A DNA stretch of 64,000 nt from Epiperipatus broadwayi (taxonomy: Eukaryota > Onychophora > Udeonychophora > Euonychophora > Peripatidae): contig JAQFVV010000142.1 in NCBI GenBank assembly GCA_028023455.1, forward strand, positions 954,441 through 1,018,440. The letters are read 5' to 3'. This document shows positions 49,145 to 61,884 of this stretch, one piece after another. Numbering within the stretch: position 1 is the stretch's first letter; every line of letters begins with the position of its first letter. A model generated the notes under the pieces. That model worked only from the letters and a program-made list of their open reading frames with translations. It was not told the DNA's origin and did no database searches. A program made the translations under genes and the position numbers.

Positions 49145-50625
49145 GAATTATATAATGTTGGGTGTAGAATTTTCGACAATATTGTTTAATCAAATAATTA
49201 ATTTAATATTATTTTAATAATTTCAGCTTTTCCTTCCTTGATTTGAAGCTAGAAATGTAACATAATTTTATTTATCTTTACCTAACATACTCAAAGTTAT
49301 GACGATTTTTCAGCTAAGTTAATTTACTAAGATTATTTAGATATTACAGCAAAACTTAACAATATTTGAAAATATATTTGTCTCCAAATCAAAACAGTTA
49401 TAATAATAATAATTTTAAAAAATGTACATACAAGTAAATCATAAATAAATAAATATCAATCTCAAACAAAAAATACATAGAGAATTACTACATTTAAATA
49501 AATAAAAAAACAGATTACCTTTTGATATTTTGAGATAATTTAACTAAAGCAATTTGAGGTACGTATTTTCATATTTGTGTTCTAATTATTTCTGTGCACA
49601 TATGAAATTTCAGTTCTTTTTTTTAAATGTCACAATTTGGTGTTCATTAAAATTTTCTGGTATGGAGTCTACATAACAGTTCGTAGGGTTTAGTATCTGA
49701 TAGTTTATAGTTATTAACAAGATCTGTCTATTTTCTGGGTTCTTGTACTAATTTACATTAACTTGTATATGCCTATTTAAAATAATAATGCATTTGTCTG
49801 TAGGTCTGGTAATCATCAAAAGCATTAAATACGAGAGATAAATGGTTTTAACATTTTCTCTCCCTTTTTAATTTTGAAATTTATTTTTTAAAAAAACTTT
49901 AAACAAGCTGAGATATTCTCTTCGATGTAGGCTACTGATTTTCGGATGACGGACTGCAGCAATTGATACTTAAAAGCTTGTTCTACTTGTTCATATTGAA
50001 AATCACTTTTCCAAAGTTAGTATTTTTTATTTTTTTATTGCAAAGTTAGCTTCTCTTTCACTATAATTATTACCAACAGTTTTTAAAAATAGCTTGTAGT
50101 GACAAAGAATTTTCTTTTTCCCAGTGCACAATTTGTATCATCCATTCTGGGTGCAATAGGCAAAAAAGAGAGGCACAAAATGAAGGCAACTTATTTACAG
50201 CAAAATTGCTCAGTTATGTAACCAGATTCATAAAGATAATGCGTAAAAAAAAATCTTTTTTTTTGTCTCTTTTATTTTAACTCAAAAAAAAAAAATGTAT
50301 AAACAACTCAATCTACTTAAAGATTAATTAAATCTGTTTATCTATTCCAAATTAACATAACAGATTTAAGACAAAATTTAAAATTAATTGAAACTGAATT
50401 ATTTTAACTTTGGATGGGAGGGAGGGCGGCGTTTACCTTTTTTACCATTTTTTTTTTTTGCAAGGTTTAATAAACTGGAGTAAAGTATTTCATTTTTTTA
50501 CAGTAATATATAGTCATAGGGGACTTTTTTAATTATACAATTTAAACCTTTTTTTAAAAAATGCCCCCTTATTTTAATAAGGTGGAATTGACAGAATTCA
50601 ATCCTATGTTCTATAATGTATTGGT
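49145..50625. other. AT-rich spacer, nothing recognised
   Basis: No gene or repeat family identified. Confidence 0.4.
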
Positions 50626-50631
50626 ACTATA

Positions 50632-50800
50632 TATATAAAATACATATTTTGCGGGTTCATCCGTGTTAAAAACTTTTAATATCAATATACTGACGTTTCG
50701 ACTTGGTCACACAAGCCATGTGTGACCAAGTCGAAACGTCAGTATATTGATATTAAAAGTTTTTAACACGGATGAACCCGCAAAATATGTATTTTATATA
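50632..50800. repeat. Perfect hairpin, 81-bp arms and 7-base loop
   Basis: The arms are exact reverse complements as far as I can read, around the loop aagccat. Near the loop they contain ctgacgtttcgacttggtca and its complement. GAAACGTC-type motifs are often met beside Penelope-like and related elements, and a Penelope-like pair lies 75 bases away. Perfect arms imply a recent origin or active repair of one arm from the other. Confidence 0.9.
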
Positions 50801-50875
50801 TTTAACCCGTGCAAATCTTCGTTTTAACATATATATATATATATTACAAGCATAAAGCTAAACTAGTCAATATAA

Positions 50876-51180
50876 AATCAAAACTACCCCAAATCCAAAA
50901 TTAAACCAGACCAGCATCAAAATAATATTAAAACACAACCTAAGGTTTCACTGCTACAATCAGACTTCTCAAGTGTAAAGAACTACAAAAACTACACAAT
51001 ATATATAATATTAAAAACTACCCACAAATCCATTCACTTCCCATCCACCCTTAATATTAAAAGAACTCTTAAATAAGTTAATTGCTTCAGAATAATAATT
51101 TTTCAATAATAAAGACTCTTTAATTGTTCTTTTGATTTCATTTCTCTCAAAGAAGACAACCTTAGCTTCATCAAAATCAC
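50876..51180 (-). pseudogene. Penelope-like family 2, C-terminal fragment, left copy
   Basis: It encodes the end of the endonuclease region from FDEAKVVFFERNEIK through [18 protein letters not shown] to the stop after GFVGSF. It has no stop within the fragment. Compared with the right copy, one visible residue change is KN for KI. It is cut at its 5' end at the inversion junction. Confidence 0.65.
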
Positions 51181-51660
<480 letters not shown>

Positions 51661-52509
51661 TGGTAAGGTTTGTAAAAAAATTAAATTGATTATAATTTCT
51701 ATTTGTTAGGTATATAATTATACATTTCCTTCTTAATGATAAAAAACATAATTAAATAATTGGTATGTGTGCGTGTGTGTTTAAACATGAAGCAAGAGAA
51801 ATCTTATTAATGTTTATTCTGATTTAGGATTAATAAGGTTTGGTTTGGTTTTGGCTCAACTAAAGAAAAATATATCTTTGAAATTGATGAGCTTAATATT
51901 GTCATAATTTACATACAAATTCACAAGGTAAAACCATTACTCATCTTAATACTTTTGTAAACAAACCACTAAATATGAAGTATGAAAAAATAAAATATCA
52001 TAATACTAATAGTATATAATAACTGAATTGATAAAGTTTATGAGGGCCAATTATATTAATGCAATATCCTTTTGTGTCAAATTCGTCTTTCAAATGAAAA
52101 ATGAATCATTTTTTATTTATATCAAGGTCTTATATGAAACAGATAAGATAATGATATTAATCATGGAAAATAATATATTTAACATAAATGCGCACATAGT
52201 CTTATTCCAAAAATTTATTACATAAATTCATAAAGTAGAGTCAATATCTATTCATTTTAACAAACTTATAATTAAACAATCAAATATCAAACATGTAACT
52301 GTTAAATAATAAGATGCTAATAAAATGTAATAACTGGAACAAAAACTTTGTATATGTTTAGATATGCTTAAGAAAACGTATTACAATAATTTTGAATTAT
52401 AATGATATTCAAAGATCTTTTAAATCCCTAGTTTACCCTAATTAAATATGGGTATGCTTGAGTAAATTAGTTTAATATTTGTTTTATTCTTATTAAATAT
52501 TTTACTTAC

Positions 52510-52573
52510 CTTGAATCTGTAAATCCAAATACCATAGCACCAATCCATACAGATGTCATTATTACTGGAGCCC
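52510..52573 (-). CDS. Candidate 64-nt exon encoding a hydrophobic segment
   Basis: On the minus strand the acceptor ends acatatttttag and the donor is AG|gtaagtaa, both close to consensus. One frame reads APVIMTSVWIGAMVFGFTDS, a likely membrane-spanning segment; a second frame (GSSNNDICMDWCYGIWIYRF) is also open and the third has a stop. GC content is above the flanks. If it belongs with the exon at 31.0 kb, which is on the same strand and downstream, the tryptophan could be the conserved one of TM4 in a rhodopsin-like receptor. That link is inference only; other exons were not found between them. Confidence 0.5.
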
Positions 52574-52639
52574 CTAAAAATATGTAAAAAAACAAACAAA
52601 TTTAATTTATAATTATTCAATAAAAATACCCTCATGTAA

Positions 52640-54465
52640 ATGTAAAGTTATATGGGAATCATAGTACAAAAGGCTAAAATTGTTTATTTTTGATATAAAG
52701 CAATACAAATTTAAAACATTACAAATAAATAAAAACATATACGAATTAATATAATAAATTATATTAAAAAGATACAAAAACTATATAATTTCAAAAAAAC
52801 TACAAAAAAGCTTTGTTAAAACAGGAAAAACTCACTATATATATATATACACAAGCATAAGAGATGGTGGTCATTTGATGTTTATTGGCTTAAAAAAGCT
52901 TTATGTTTGAATGGATATGTTTAACCTATTGTCACCATAATATTTATTTCAGAAACGAAATGGGTATAGCAATGTTTCTTTTGCATTGTTCTGTCACCAA
53001 TAATAATATACTTTCATTTAAAAAAATATAATAAATGTACTATATTTTAATTTGTCTTACATCACCTTCAGTTTTCTATTATCATCATTAACAATCAGTT
53101 AATGTGATCATAAAAAGATTTTAAAAAATGACTGAGACAAAAGTAAAAATAGTTAAAATAGAAAAGACTAGTCAGTTGGTTATGTCACAACTGATGATAC
53201 TTTTTTAATCTAATCTCATTTTTATACAAAACACATTACACTAATGCAATCAATCAATATTGCAACTTTTTATGTTTTTATAAGATAAACAGGTATATAT
53301 TTTGCATATAAACTTGATTTACATTTACCATAAAAACATTTTCTAGGATGAGTTTTACTTTTCTTAAATTTAACAAATCCAAACAATTTATGATTTTACA
53401 GTTATAGATTTAATATTATTACATCCAAAAAGTTGAAAAACAAAGTGATTGTTATTATGAGCTTATTATTATATTTTTATAATATTAGAACCATCTTTAA
53501 ATAATGTTATTTCAGATCAATTTCATCTTACACAAAAATAGAATTGTCTTGTATCATACAAATATTTGACATAACAACCCACCGTTTTTATCATAATATC
53601 CTTAGCTTCAATACTACCTTATTTTATATCATATTAGTAAATAATTTTATTTTAAAAATTTTAATTTGTGTGGCATTTTCTTTATTTACTAAACTCTTCA
53701 TTAGTTTACTCTCCATTTTCTAATTCATTGTGTATTGAATATTCTACTTTTATTCATTACAATTTTTATACAAATATACAGACTATATTTTAGTGAAAGT
53801 AGATATGATGATTAGTTCTATCTTCAATATTCCACATTTGAACAAATAAGTGACTTACATGGATACAAAAGTTAACTATCTATCACTAAAATTTTAAGGT
53901 GCTAGTATATCTGAATCATAAGTTATCAAATGAAATATGGATGTGTCTACTTGAACTCACAATAAAACAACATTAAACTTTGTTTTTATTTAGATAAACT
54001 TCTGAAACATTTGACATGATCCAAAGTATGTATAGTAATAAATCCATAAATCTTAAGAAAAATTTCAGGTAGTTTTTATGTTGATGTACAGAGCATTGAA
54101 AATTTAACATGAAAATAAAAAAACGCATGGTCACATTTCATGTGATAACTTGTGATCTACATATCCATCTTAAAAATTTTATGATGAGTAGCTTAATTCT
54201 TTCATTAAATTATATATTTTCAAAGATGACATTGCAGGCAGTTTGAAGAAAAAAGCAGTTATATTTTCATAGAAATATCCTGTATTTGGATGCATTTACC
54301 ATCTAATTCTTTTGCATAAAAATGCCTTTAACATTTTTGTCCTTTTCACTTTCTCATTGATCAAATCAAAAGTTATTTTGAAATTATGTTTCTATTCCAA
54401 GTATTTTAATTATCTTTTGGTCATTCCACTTCATTTTATAAATATAATACTAGAGTTGTAAGAGC
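52640..54465. other. AT-rich spacer, nothing recognised
   Basis: A short (TA)n tract lies near 52,836. No gene or repeat family was identified. Confidence 0.4.
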
Positions 54466-54469
54466 TATA

Positions 54470-55555
54470 ATAATGAGAGATAGGATTGGATATAAAAAAA
54501 GTTAGTAATAAAAGTGAGAGCAAAAATAAGAAATGGATTTTATTCTATATTTGAAAGAAATATATAAATTTTTGAATGGTAGAGAGGAAAACTAAATAAG
54601 AATATAGGTACTGGATGAAAAAATTGTAAAACATTAAAAAAGTTATTGAGTAATGCAAAAATGAGGAATCATAGAGTATTAGGAAGAGTAGTGTATAAAA
54701 TTATATGTAAGGGACAATATGATGATATATATAGGTTAGTCAGTGAAAAATAAAATAGAAAGGGAGAAAGAGCATGACAGAGCAATAAGAAGGAGATATT
54801 AAGTCAGGACCATTTTGTCATTTTTTTAAAAATAGCACATGTTATGCAATGTGAGGAAAGTATTAAGATGATAAGATATTTTAAAAATTATAAAGAAAAA
54901 AAAGTGTATGAGAAAATATACATACAGAAAAATGAAGAGAAATGTGTGAATTTAATGCAAGTATCAATAAAATTGGGAGGAAAATGGTCATTGAATAAAA
55001 ATTGAATGTTATAAAAAAAATTAGATTTGAGGTTGGTCAATAGAAGGAGTGGTTAATGAGGACATATAAAGCTCATGACATAGAGAATTAATGTAACATC
55101 TTGACATAATTCAATTTAGAATGAAAGTTGTCAAAGAAGATAAAAGTATAATTATAATATATGTTTATCTATTAAGTTGATTATATTTGAACAATTCAAT
55201 TGAATAGGAAGATATAAACTAAAATATGGAAAATCAGAAAAAAAGAATTAGAAATATTAGTGTAGAGGAAAAAAATAATTGGTTCCTTTCACATCTAAAA
55301 CAGATCAAAATGAATTTATAAGGACAATGTTGAAAGGGTTTAATGAGTGAAATGAAAGACAAAAAAAATTGCCATGAGACACAATGAACAAAATTAATGA
55401 AAATCAAACACAAATAAAAAACTGAGAAAGAGCTCAAGCAAAAAATGAAACAAAGTTAAGAAAAGTGTGCTAAGAATCAGGCAAAAATAAAAACCAGAAA
55501 TTATTAATAATGAAGATAGAAGAGGATTAGGATGAATTAGAAAATAAAATAAGGC
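54470..55555 (+). other. Purine-rich block upstream of a gag relic
   Basis: The plus strand becomes strongly A+G rich, with many aga, gaa and aaa triplets, unlike the preceding sequence. Short coding-like runs appear (for example HRVLGRVVYKIICKGQYDD near 54,675) but are broken. It is probably the 5' part of the same element as the gag relic, or a second decayed element. Confidence 0.4.
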
Positions 55556-55559
55556 AATA

Positions 55560-57130
55560 AATTAAATTTGTACATATAGAATTAAACCAGGAAATAAAAA
55601 TAGATCAAAAACTGATATAAAACTTGATAGGTAAAGTTAATGCATTAGAAAATAAAATGGAAAAATTACAAGATCAAATGCAGGAAAAATTTAATAAAGT
55701 GGAAAATATCATTGAAAATGGACAGAGTTGGACCCAGAAGATGGAAACTAAAGTTGAAAAATATAGATTAGAATGAACAAGAATAAAGTTCTAGAAGCTA
55801 AAATAAACAAATAATGAGAAAATAATAAGGAGGTAGAAAAAATACAGAACAAACAAAAAGAGGAAATTAAAAAGTTAAAAATTCAAATTAAACAGAATCA
55901 TTTGAATTATGCAATTAATTTAGATGTAGTAAAAACTAAAATAAATGACATGGAATTTCACTTTAAACTATTAAGTACGATAATTCATATTATAACTGTT
56001 AATGGAAGAAAATGTGGAAAATTGATATCATAAAAAAGAATTTTGAAGAAGAACATCAAACAAAAATCAAGTCTTATATGAAAGATGATTTTTGAAGATG
56101 AAGTAAATAAATCCCATGATAGTTTAGTAAATTTTTATGCTGAAACTTTAGGTAGTCAAAATAATAATGGGATATCTCCAGTTAAACAAGTAATCATATT
56201 ACTACCTGCCATAAAAAAATTTTCAAATAAAGATGAAATATTAAGAGACTGTATAAAAAAGTTAATAATAGTAGTAAAAATAATTTGACACAAGGGATAT
56301 GAATAATGAACATATAGGTTATGCTAATATTCAAAAACAGTATAAACCTAATCAACCTATAAAAAGTTACAATACCATGTCTAAATTCATTAGGTTTAAA
56401 ATATTTAAAGGTAAAATAGGGGGAACCCTATAGAGCATTTTATAACATTACAAGAATTATTTTCTTTTCATAAGATTGAGTATAAAGAAAAGATTGCTAT
56501 AGCAAGTAATTAACTCTATGGATATGCTAAAAATTGGTGAGAGTCCTTCAAAACTTATTACTTTTGGAGATGACCGCCAAGCTTTATTAAACAATTTTTG
56601 GAGCAAAGTGAGACATATTGGCATTCATTATCAGATATATTAAAAAAGATTTAAGATTAATTCAGGACATAATTTAACCCAATTCTTTGACTGAAAAGTA
56701 TCTAGAATTAGAATATTTTCAGTATACCCACTACCAGAAGATAAATTGTAAGGACCATCAGACATAACTTGCCTAGATAGGTGCAACAAATTTTTCTCAC
56801 TGCCAATAAAGTGTCTGTTGAAGTTGTAGCTTAATTATTAAACAACAGTAGTAGAGAAGACCTACAACAAGAACCTAAGAAAACAAACATCAGAAATGAA
56901 CAATTTAAAACATGTAATTTTACATTTCAGGCTTGAGATACATATATAAAACACAAAGGCATAATCAACCATGGTGTAGACCAAGAAAGCATAATAATAA
57001 TAGTAATAATAATAATAGACCTTACAAAAATATAACACTTGTATAATAGAAGTTATCACTAACTCAGCATTTTAGTAATGTAACACCTCCAGGAAATATA
57101 GCCAAGAAATCACTACCAAAATATATTGTT
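55560..57130 (+). pseudogene. LTR-retrotransposon gag relic
   Basis: The first part (to about 55,980) encodes a charged, coiled-coil-like stretch, for example LENKMEKLQDQMQEKFNKVE. Around 56,418-56,640 it has the gag signature NPIEHFITLQELFSF, IEYKEKIAIASN, LYGYAKNW, SFIKQFLEQSETYWHSL, matching the pattern NP..F...LE..F.......KI..A...L.G.A..W of retrotransposon gag capsid domains, Ty3/gypsy-like in style. Many stops and shifts interrupt it. An NNNNSNNNN-type run and a basic patch near 57,000 may be a decayed nucleocapsid. No protease, RT, integrase or LTR was found. Confidence 0.6.
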
Positions 57131-57139
57131 CCATGACCG

Positions 57140-58205
57140 TCTACAAACTTATTAAACTAACAAGATCTTGATAGGAATTTCTAAAAAAGAAGTTTAATTG
57201 TATTATAATTAATTTACTTGTCATGATTGTATAAATTTTAGATGATCCTAAATTATAAATAAATAATTTATTTTATAAAATTAGTACTAGTTTTATATTA
57301 TAAGCTAAATTATTTTCTTTATTTTATTAAAAATGGAAATATGTGTCATGTAAAACCATCACATATCAATCCAAAACATTAAATTGTAAGTAAAGAAAAC
57401 AATAATCAATCATTTGGTTTAACAAAGTTTAATTAAGTTGATATCAAAATAATCATGATAATAAAAAATATTATATAGAAATAGATGCAAACTCAGAATG
57501 AATGCAAGAATAAATATAAGTGTAAATGAAATATTAAAAAAATATAATTAAAAAAATTATATGTATCTTAATTTAAATATTTTATTAAAATTTAAAAAAA
57601 TAATAAAAATGATTATTTTATCATATTGAATAATAAACATTATTTTCATTGCATAAATCATGAGCACATTTTTATAAAACAAAGGAACACATTGTTACTT
57701 AGTATCGATATAAAGCTTTTTTTTTACTTTGGAGAAATCAGTATGTTTTACATGGACAACTTAATGCTTTACAAATTTATTGCACAGATAATAATGATCT
57801 GTGAGTAGATTTTGCAAAAGAAGAACATGGACTCTTCTTAATTAATATATGCAGGATCATGAATGGAATGAGTAACAATTTTTTAAAAAAGGTATTTTTA
57901 ATGTGTGTTAATATTATGCTAAGTAATTCAAAACCATCTACATTTGAATACATATAAGAAAATGAAGAACCTAATGAAGGTGAAAAAACTGGATACTTCA
58001 TCATCATTATTATCACTGAACTTCTACAGATGACATAAAATAAATGGAACAGTAACCAAAAAAATTTCAAACGATGTCAGCTGGATTGATAAATGTTGCT
58101 ATACTAAAGTGAACTTTGGAAAATGATCACTAAAATTTTTTTTCCAATTAAAGAAAAATATTAAAAATGCTTTACACTTTCAAAATATAAATAACATATT
58201 TTACT
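57140..58205. other. AT-rich spacer, nothing recognised
   Basis: A 97-codon minus-strand frame near 57.8-58.07 kb has no family or splice support. Confidence 0.4.
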
Positions 58206-58214
58206 TATCATTAT

Positions 58215-58350
58215 TAATCAATCATGGAGGCAAAACTCTTTATACAGCAGTACTACTCAGTGCAAGCCAGAATAATCAATGGATGCAAGAAGGTTTGAAC
58301 ATAAAATCACTATCTAATGCTACCCATCCAATATCACCAGACTAGTATTT
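58215..58350. repeat. FB2 copy without the second hairpin arm
   Basis: From ggcaaaactctttatacag through agaataatcaatggatgcaa to acccatccaatatcaccag it matches the left side of the 20.9-21.1 kb element. The sequence then diverges instead of folding back. Confidence 0.65.
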
Positions 58351-58694
58351 ATCTTGTGCTTTCATCAGTGAAGAGCCTTGAATTTGAGAGCACTGCATGT
58401 AGATCGAAGGATCTAATGCAACTCTCTAGCAGTGACTTTTTACATTATTAGCTAACTATAAAGCTTCGAGTCCAAAATGAAAATACAATAATGTCTTCAA
58501 TTCATACTTATTTTCCTCTGTTCTAACAACTTGTATAAGCATAATGAATAGTGATCATGTATTGTTTAGTGGTTTATTATTATTATTCAATATAAATTTA
58601 ATAATTAAATAAAGTAATTAAGACTAAAATTAATCAATATAAATAAACTTAATAAAATAACCTAAAGGAATTGTACATAACTTTTAATTTTTTA

Positions 58695-58695
58695 A

Positions 58696-58734
<39 letters not shown>
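58695..58734. repeat. (CA)n-(TA)n compound microsatellite
   Basis: Thirteen CA units pass directly into (TA)n. Confidence 0.95.
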
Positions 58735-58739
58735 AATTG

Positions 58740-59580
58740 ATTTTAGAAAAAAATCTTTAATTGATGTAAACAGATATATAATTTTTTAAAAAACTTTCAT
58801 TTATGGTATATTTATGTATGAAAGTTAATATGAAAGATGGCATGTTACTGATTAATTATTGTGATTATGGAATTATATACATTACGATATTATTTAAATG
58901 CAAACAGGAATTCATTTTAAAAATTATAAGAGTCCAAATAGATTGTTAATATAGTTTTCATTATGTTATGACGTTAATAAATTTGTATATTATTGTTAAT
59001 AAGTGCAACATTTGATTCATTTTTATTAAAGTATTGATTCACATATTTTTTCAATTTACATATCCATTAAATCACAGATACCTAATTTTTAAATAAAATA
59101 TTTATTGATTTTATAGATTCATAGGCACATTACTTGTAAGCAAAACATTACTATAGTGTTATAGTCTTATAAATTAGATATACATTATTAAGAGTAATTA
59201 GTTGAAATAGCATATAAATTTAGATAAAAATACATAGAATTAAGTTTGATCTTATTTTTAATTTCTACCCATTACATGTTGGATATTGTAGCTTAATAAT
59301 AATATTGTATAATAAGGAATAAGTCCTTACTTAATTTCTGGAATTACATAGATATATCCAATTCATTTTTTGGTTGCACAATCTTGGGCATAAATAAAAT
59401 CATTTACTTGAAATGAACAAATATATTTTTGGTTACCAATGTGTTAGATAATTTATAATAGTAAGTTATAATAATAATATTACTGTTATATTTTGGTCAT
59501 CAAAATATGGGTTCTTCAAACCATGTTACCTGAATTATCTTCTATTACATTTTTGGCTGCCCACAAATAAAGTTTGATTG
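58740..59580. other. AT-rich spacer, nothing recognised
   Basis: No gene or repeat family identified. Confidence 0.4.
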
Positions 59581-60315
59581 CTCTGTTACTATATATATAT
59601 ATATATATATAGTAAATACAGTAATATTCATATAATTCAATTTATTTTGTTAGAAGTACTTTGACTATATTCCTTTTAATCTTTGTCAATTATATAATGA
59701 TATTATATTGAATAATCAAAATGAGATATGATTTTATAACTTCAGTTTTACCCCAATTCTTTTATTTTAAAAATTGATGATTGATGATTTGTTAATAATA
59801 CTTGACGATTTTTCAAAATTAATATAGCTTCTTTTAGTTTTCATTTATTGTGGCAACGTTCAATTTATATAACTTTTATATTTTTATAATCAATTTAAAC
59901 TTATATTTACAAGTTTTATTGTGATCAAATATTGAAATTTTATTTTCATCTTTTTCCAATTGTTTATCTTTTTGAACCCTTTTATATAAAAGCATATATT
60001 CTTTTATTCTTTCTTCTAATGTACTTTTAGACTCTCTGATGTATTGTAAGCACATTTACATATTAATTTATATATAATACAATTTTCATTCATAATAAAA
60101 CTTGTAAATATGGGTTTAAATTTGATTATAAAATATAAAAATTACACAAACTGAAAGTTTCCACAATAAACTGAAAAAAAGCTATATTCATTTTAAAAAA
60201 TTGTCAATTATTAATAAATCATCAATCATCAAACATTAAAATAGTAGAATTGTGAAAGAGCTGAGTGAAATTAGGGGTATTATAAAATAGTGTTTGGTTT
60301 ATTCAACATTATATT

Positions 60316-61217
60316 GGGTAGTGGTGAGTTATGCCCAATGTTACCACCTGATGGCATTGTTTCTCTGCAAAAGCACAGAAATATGCTGTTTACATGGCCC
60401 AACTTACAACCTATAGAATAGTTCTGTTTATATGAGCTATTATCAGGTGTAGATGGTATTGCACACTGATTCACATCACTGTAGGATGTGAGGGTGTTTG
60501 GAATTCAACTGGCCATAAGTGTTTTTATGTGCATTGGAAGTAATGATTTTACACCTTACCTGGTGTACTATTATATACTAATAATTGTAATCATGTGGTT
60601 CAATTCCTTACCCATCTTGGAAGATGAAAGCAATTGCAAAAGGGTATATCCCAGAACCATTTCACATAAGTCATGCAAAAGGGCACATTTGTGGGAGAAC
60701 AGCTATGAATGCAATGAAATGGCTGTCATTGTACATTGTTTTGAAAATCATAATCTTTGTTTTCTCAGACTAGTTTTGTATTGTGTTATCCTTTGGATCA
60801 TCAAAACCCACCTTCCAGCACTATGTGCTGAAACTTGTTTTGTTTAGATTTTTGCATGTATTTTCCAATCCTTTGGATTGGCAAAACCATTGGACACCTC
60901 CCTGCACATTTCAGCACCATGCTGAAAGCTTGGTTTTCTCAGAGTAGTGCATGTACTGGACAATCCTTCAGATCATCAAAACCATCGGAGACACCCCCAC
61001 AATTTCAACACTGCTGAATGTTTGCTTTGCACTAGGTGCTGAAATATATAATGTAATTAAAAAATGTAATTTAGAAAATAATGTTTGTTCATAAATTTTT
61101 AAAATATTGTCGGAGAACAGAAAGCAAAAAATTATCGGCTGGGTAACATTACATTTCATTATTTTTGCAAGCAGCAATGCCATGAAGCAGCCACCTTGGA
61201 TGTAAGTCACAAGAACC
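60316..61217. mobile_element. Insertion of about 0.9 kb inside FB3
   Basis: It interrupts the right arm and is bounded on both sides by ttatatt (60,309-60,315 and 61,218-61,224), which looks like a 7-8 bp target duplication. Its GC content is clearly higher than the host element's. The ends (gggtagtggt and caagaacc) show at best weak inverted similarity, so the class is uncertain. Open frames of up to 119 codons inside show no recognisable domain and overlap tandem repeats. Confidence 0.55.
60757..61022. repeat. Three degenerate 90-bp tandem units
   Basis: Units start near 60,757, 60,836 and 60,931. Each has a ttttctcaga-like start, then aatccttnrgatcatcaaaac, then a cac..ttccagcac..tgctgaa ending. 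Spacing is 80-95 bases and identity about 65-75 percent by eye. Confidence 0.65.
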
Positions 61218-61387
61218 TTATATTGTTATATAGTTGACAAAGACCAAAAGGAATATAGTTGAAAGTACTTCTAACAGAATAAGTTGAATTATATGAATAT
61301 TGCTGTATTTAATATATATCAACTTGAATTTTAAACACATTTTGAAGAAATACAGGCATCAAAATTAACATTTTAATATAAATGAGA

Positions 61388-61880
61388 TCAGACTTTCAAG
61401 CTCCCCATAACTATTCCTTCTATCCTACACAACTAATACACATGACTGCATACATCTAAAAAAGATAAATGATCTCCAATATACATATTTTGTGCTAAAT
61501 TAACACTCATCAATTAGTTCAGATCACCATATCAGTTTATATTAGGATAGCAAGTCTTCCAACTTTAATGGACAAACTTCAATCTTCTCTACCTTCCAAC
61601 TTTTCAGCCAGTCATACCATTGAAAATCCAAGAATGGAATGTGCAAAGACCTTGCTGGAGAGTGGAGAAGATTGAAGCTTGTCCATTAAAGTTTGAAGAT
61701 TTTCTACCTTAATTTAAACTGTTCATTGATTATATATGTGTGAAGGAGATGGTGATCTGAACCAAATGGTGAGTGCTGGTTCAGCATGAAATACACATAT
61801 AGAAGATCATTTATCTTTTTTACATGTATGTGTTCATGTGTATCATTTGTTTGGGATGGAATAGATAGTTGTGGGAAGCA
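61388..61880. mobile_element. FB1 copy, nearly full length
   Basis: Both halves are present: the left with aaaaaagataaatgatctcc, the right with agaagatcatttatctt, meeting near 61,650 after a deletion of about 100 bases at the centre. The outer ends are more decayed than in the 5.5 kb copy. Confidence 0.75.
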
Positions 61881-61884
61881 AGAA

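Larger units (their letters stand above)
59613..61312. mobile_element. FB3 fold-back element, right arm interrupted
   Basis: The left arm at 59,613-59,925 pairs with two separate right segments. The inner part, 59,750-59,925, pairs with 60,085-60,262 (landmark ttgatgattgatgattt and its complement). The outer part, 59,613-59,705, pairs with 61,218-61,312 (landmark cagtaatattcatataattc). Put together, this is one palindrome of about 310-base arms and a 160-base loop, with about 0.9 kb inserted in the right arm. A (TA)n tract bounds the left end. No transposase frame. Confidence 0.7.

Noticed and set aside
50632-50800. Hammerhead ribozyme in the hairpin
   Set aside because: A CGAAAC motif is present, but no CUGANGA core could be found in either arm by eye.
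57777-58070. 97-codon minus-strand frame
   Set aside because: No recognisable domain, no splice support, and composition like the surrounding spacer.
60488-60847. 119-codon frame in the nested insertion
   Set aside because: It runs into the 90-bp tandem units and shows no domain; more likely chance in a GC-richer segment.
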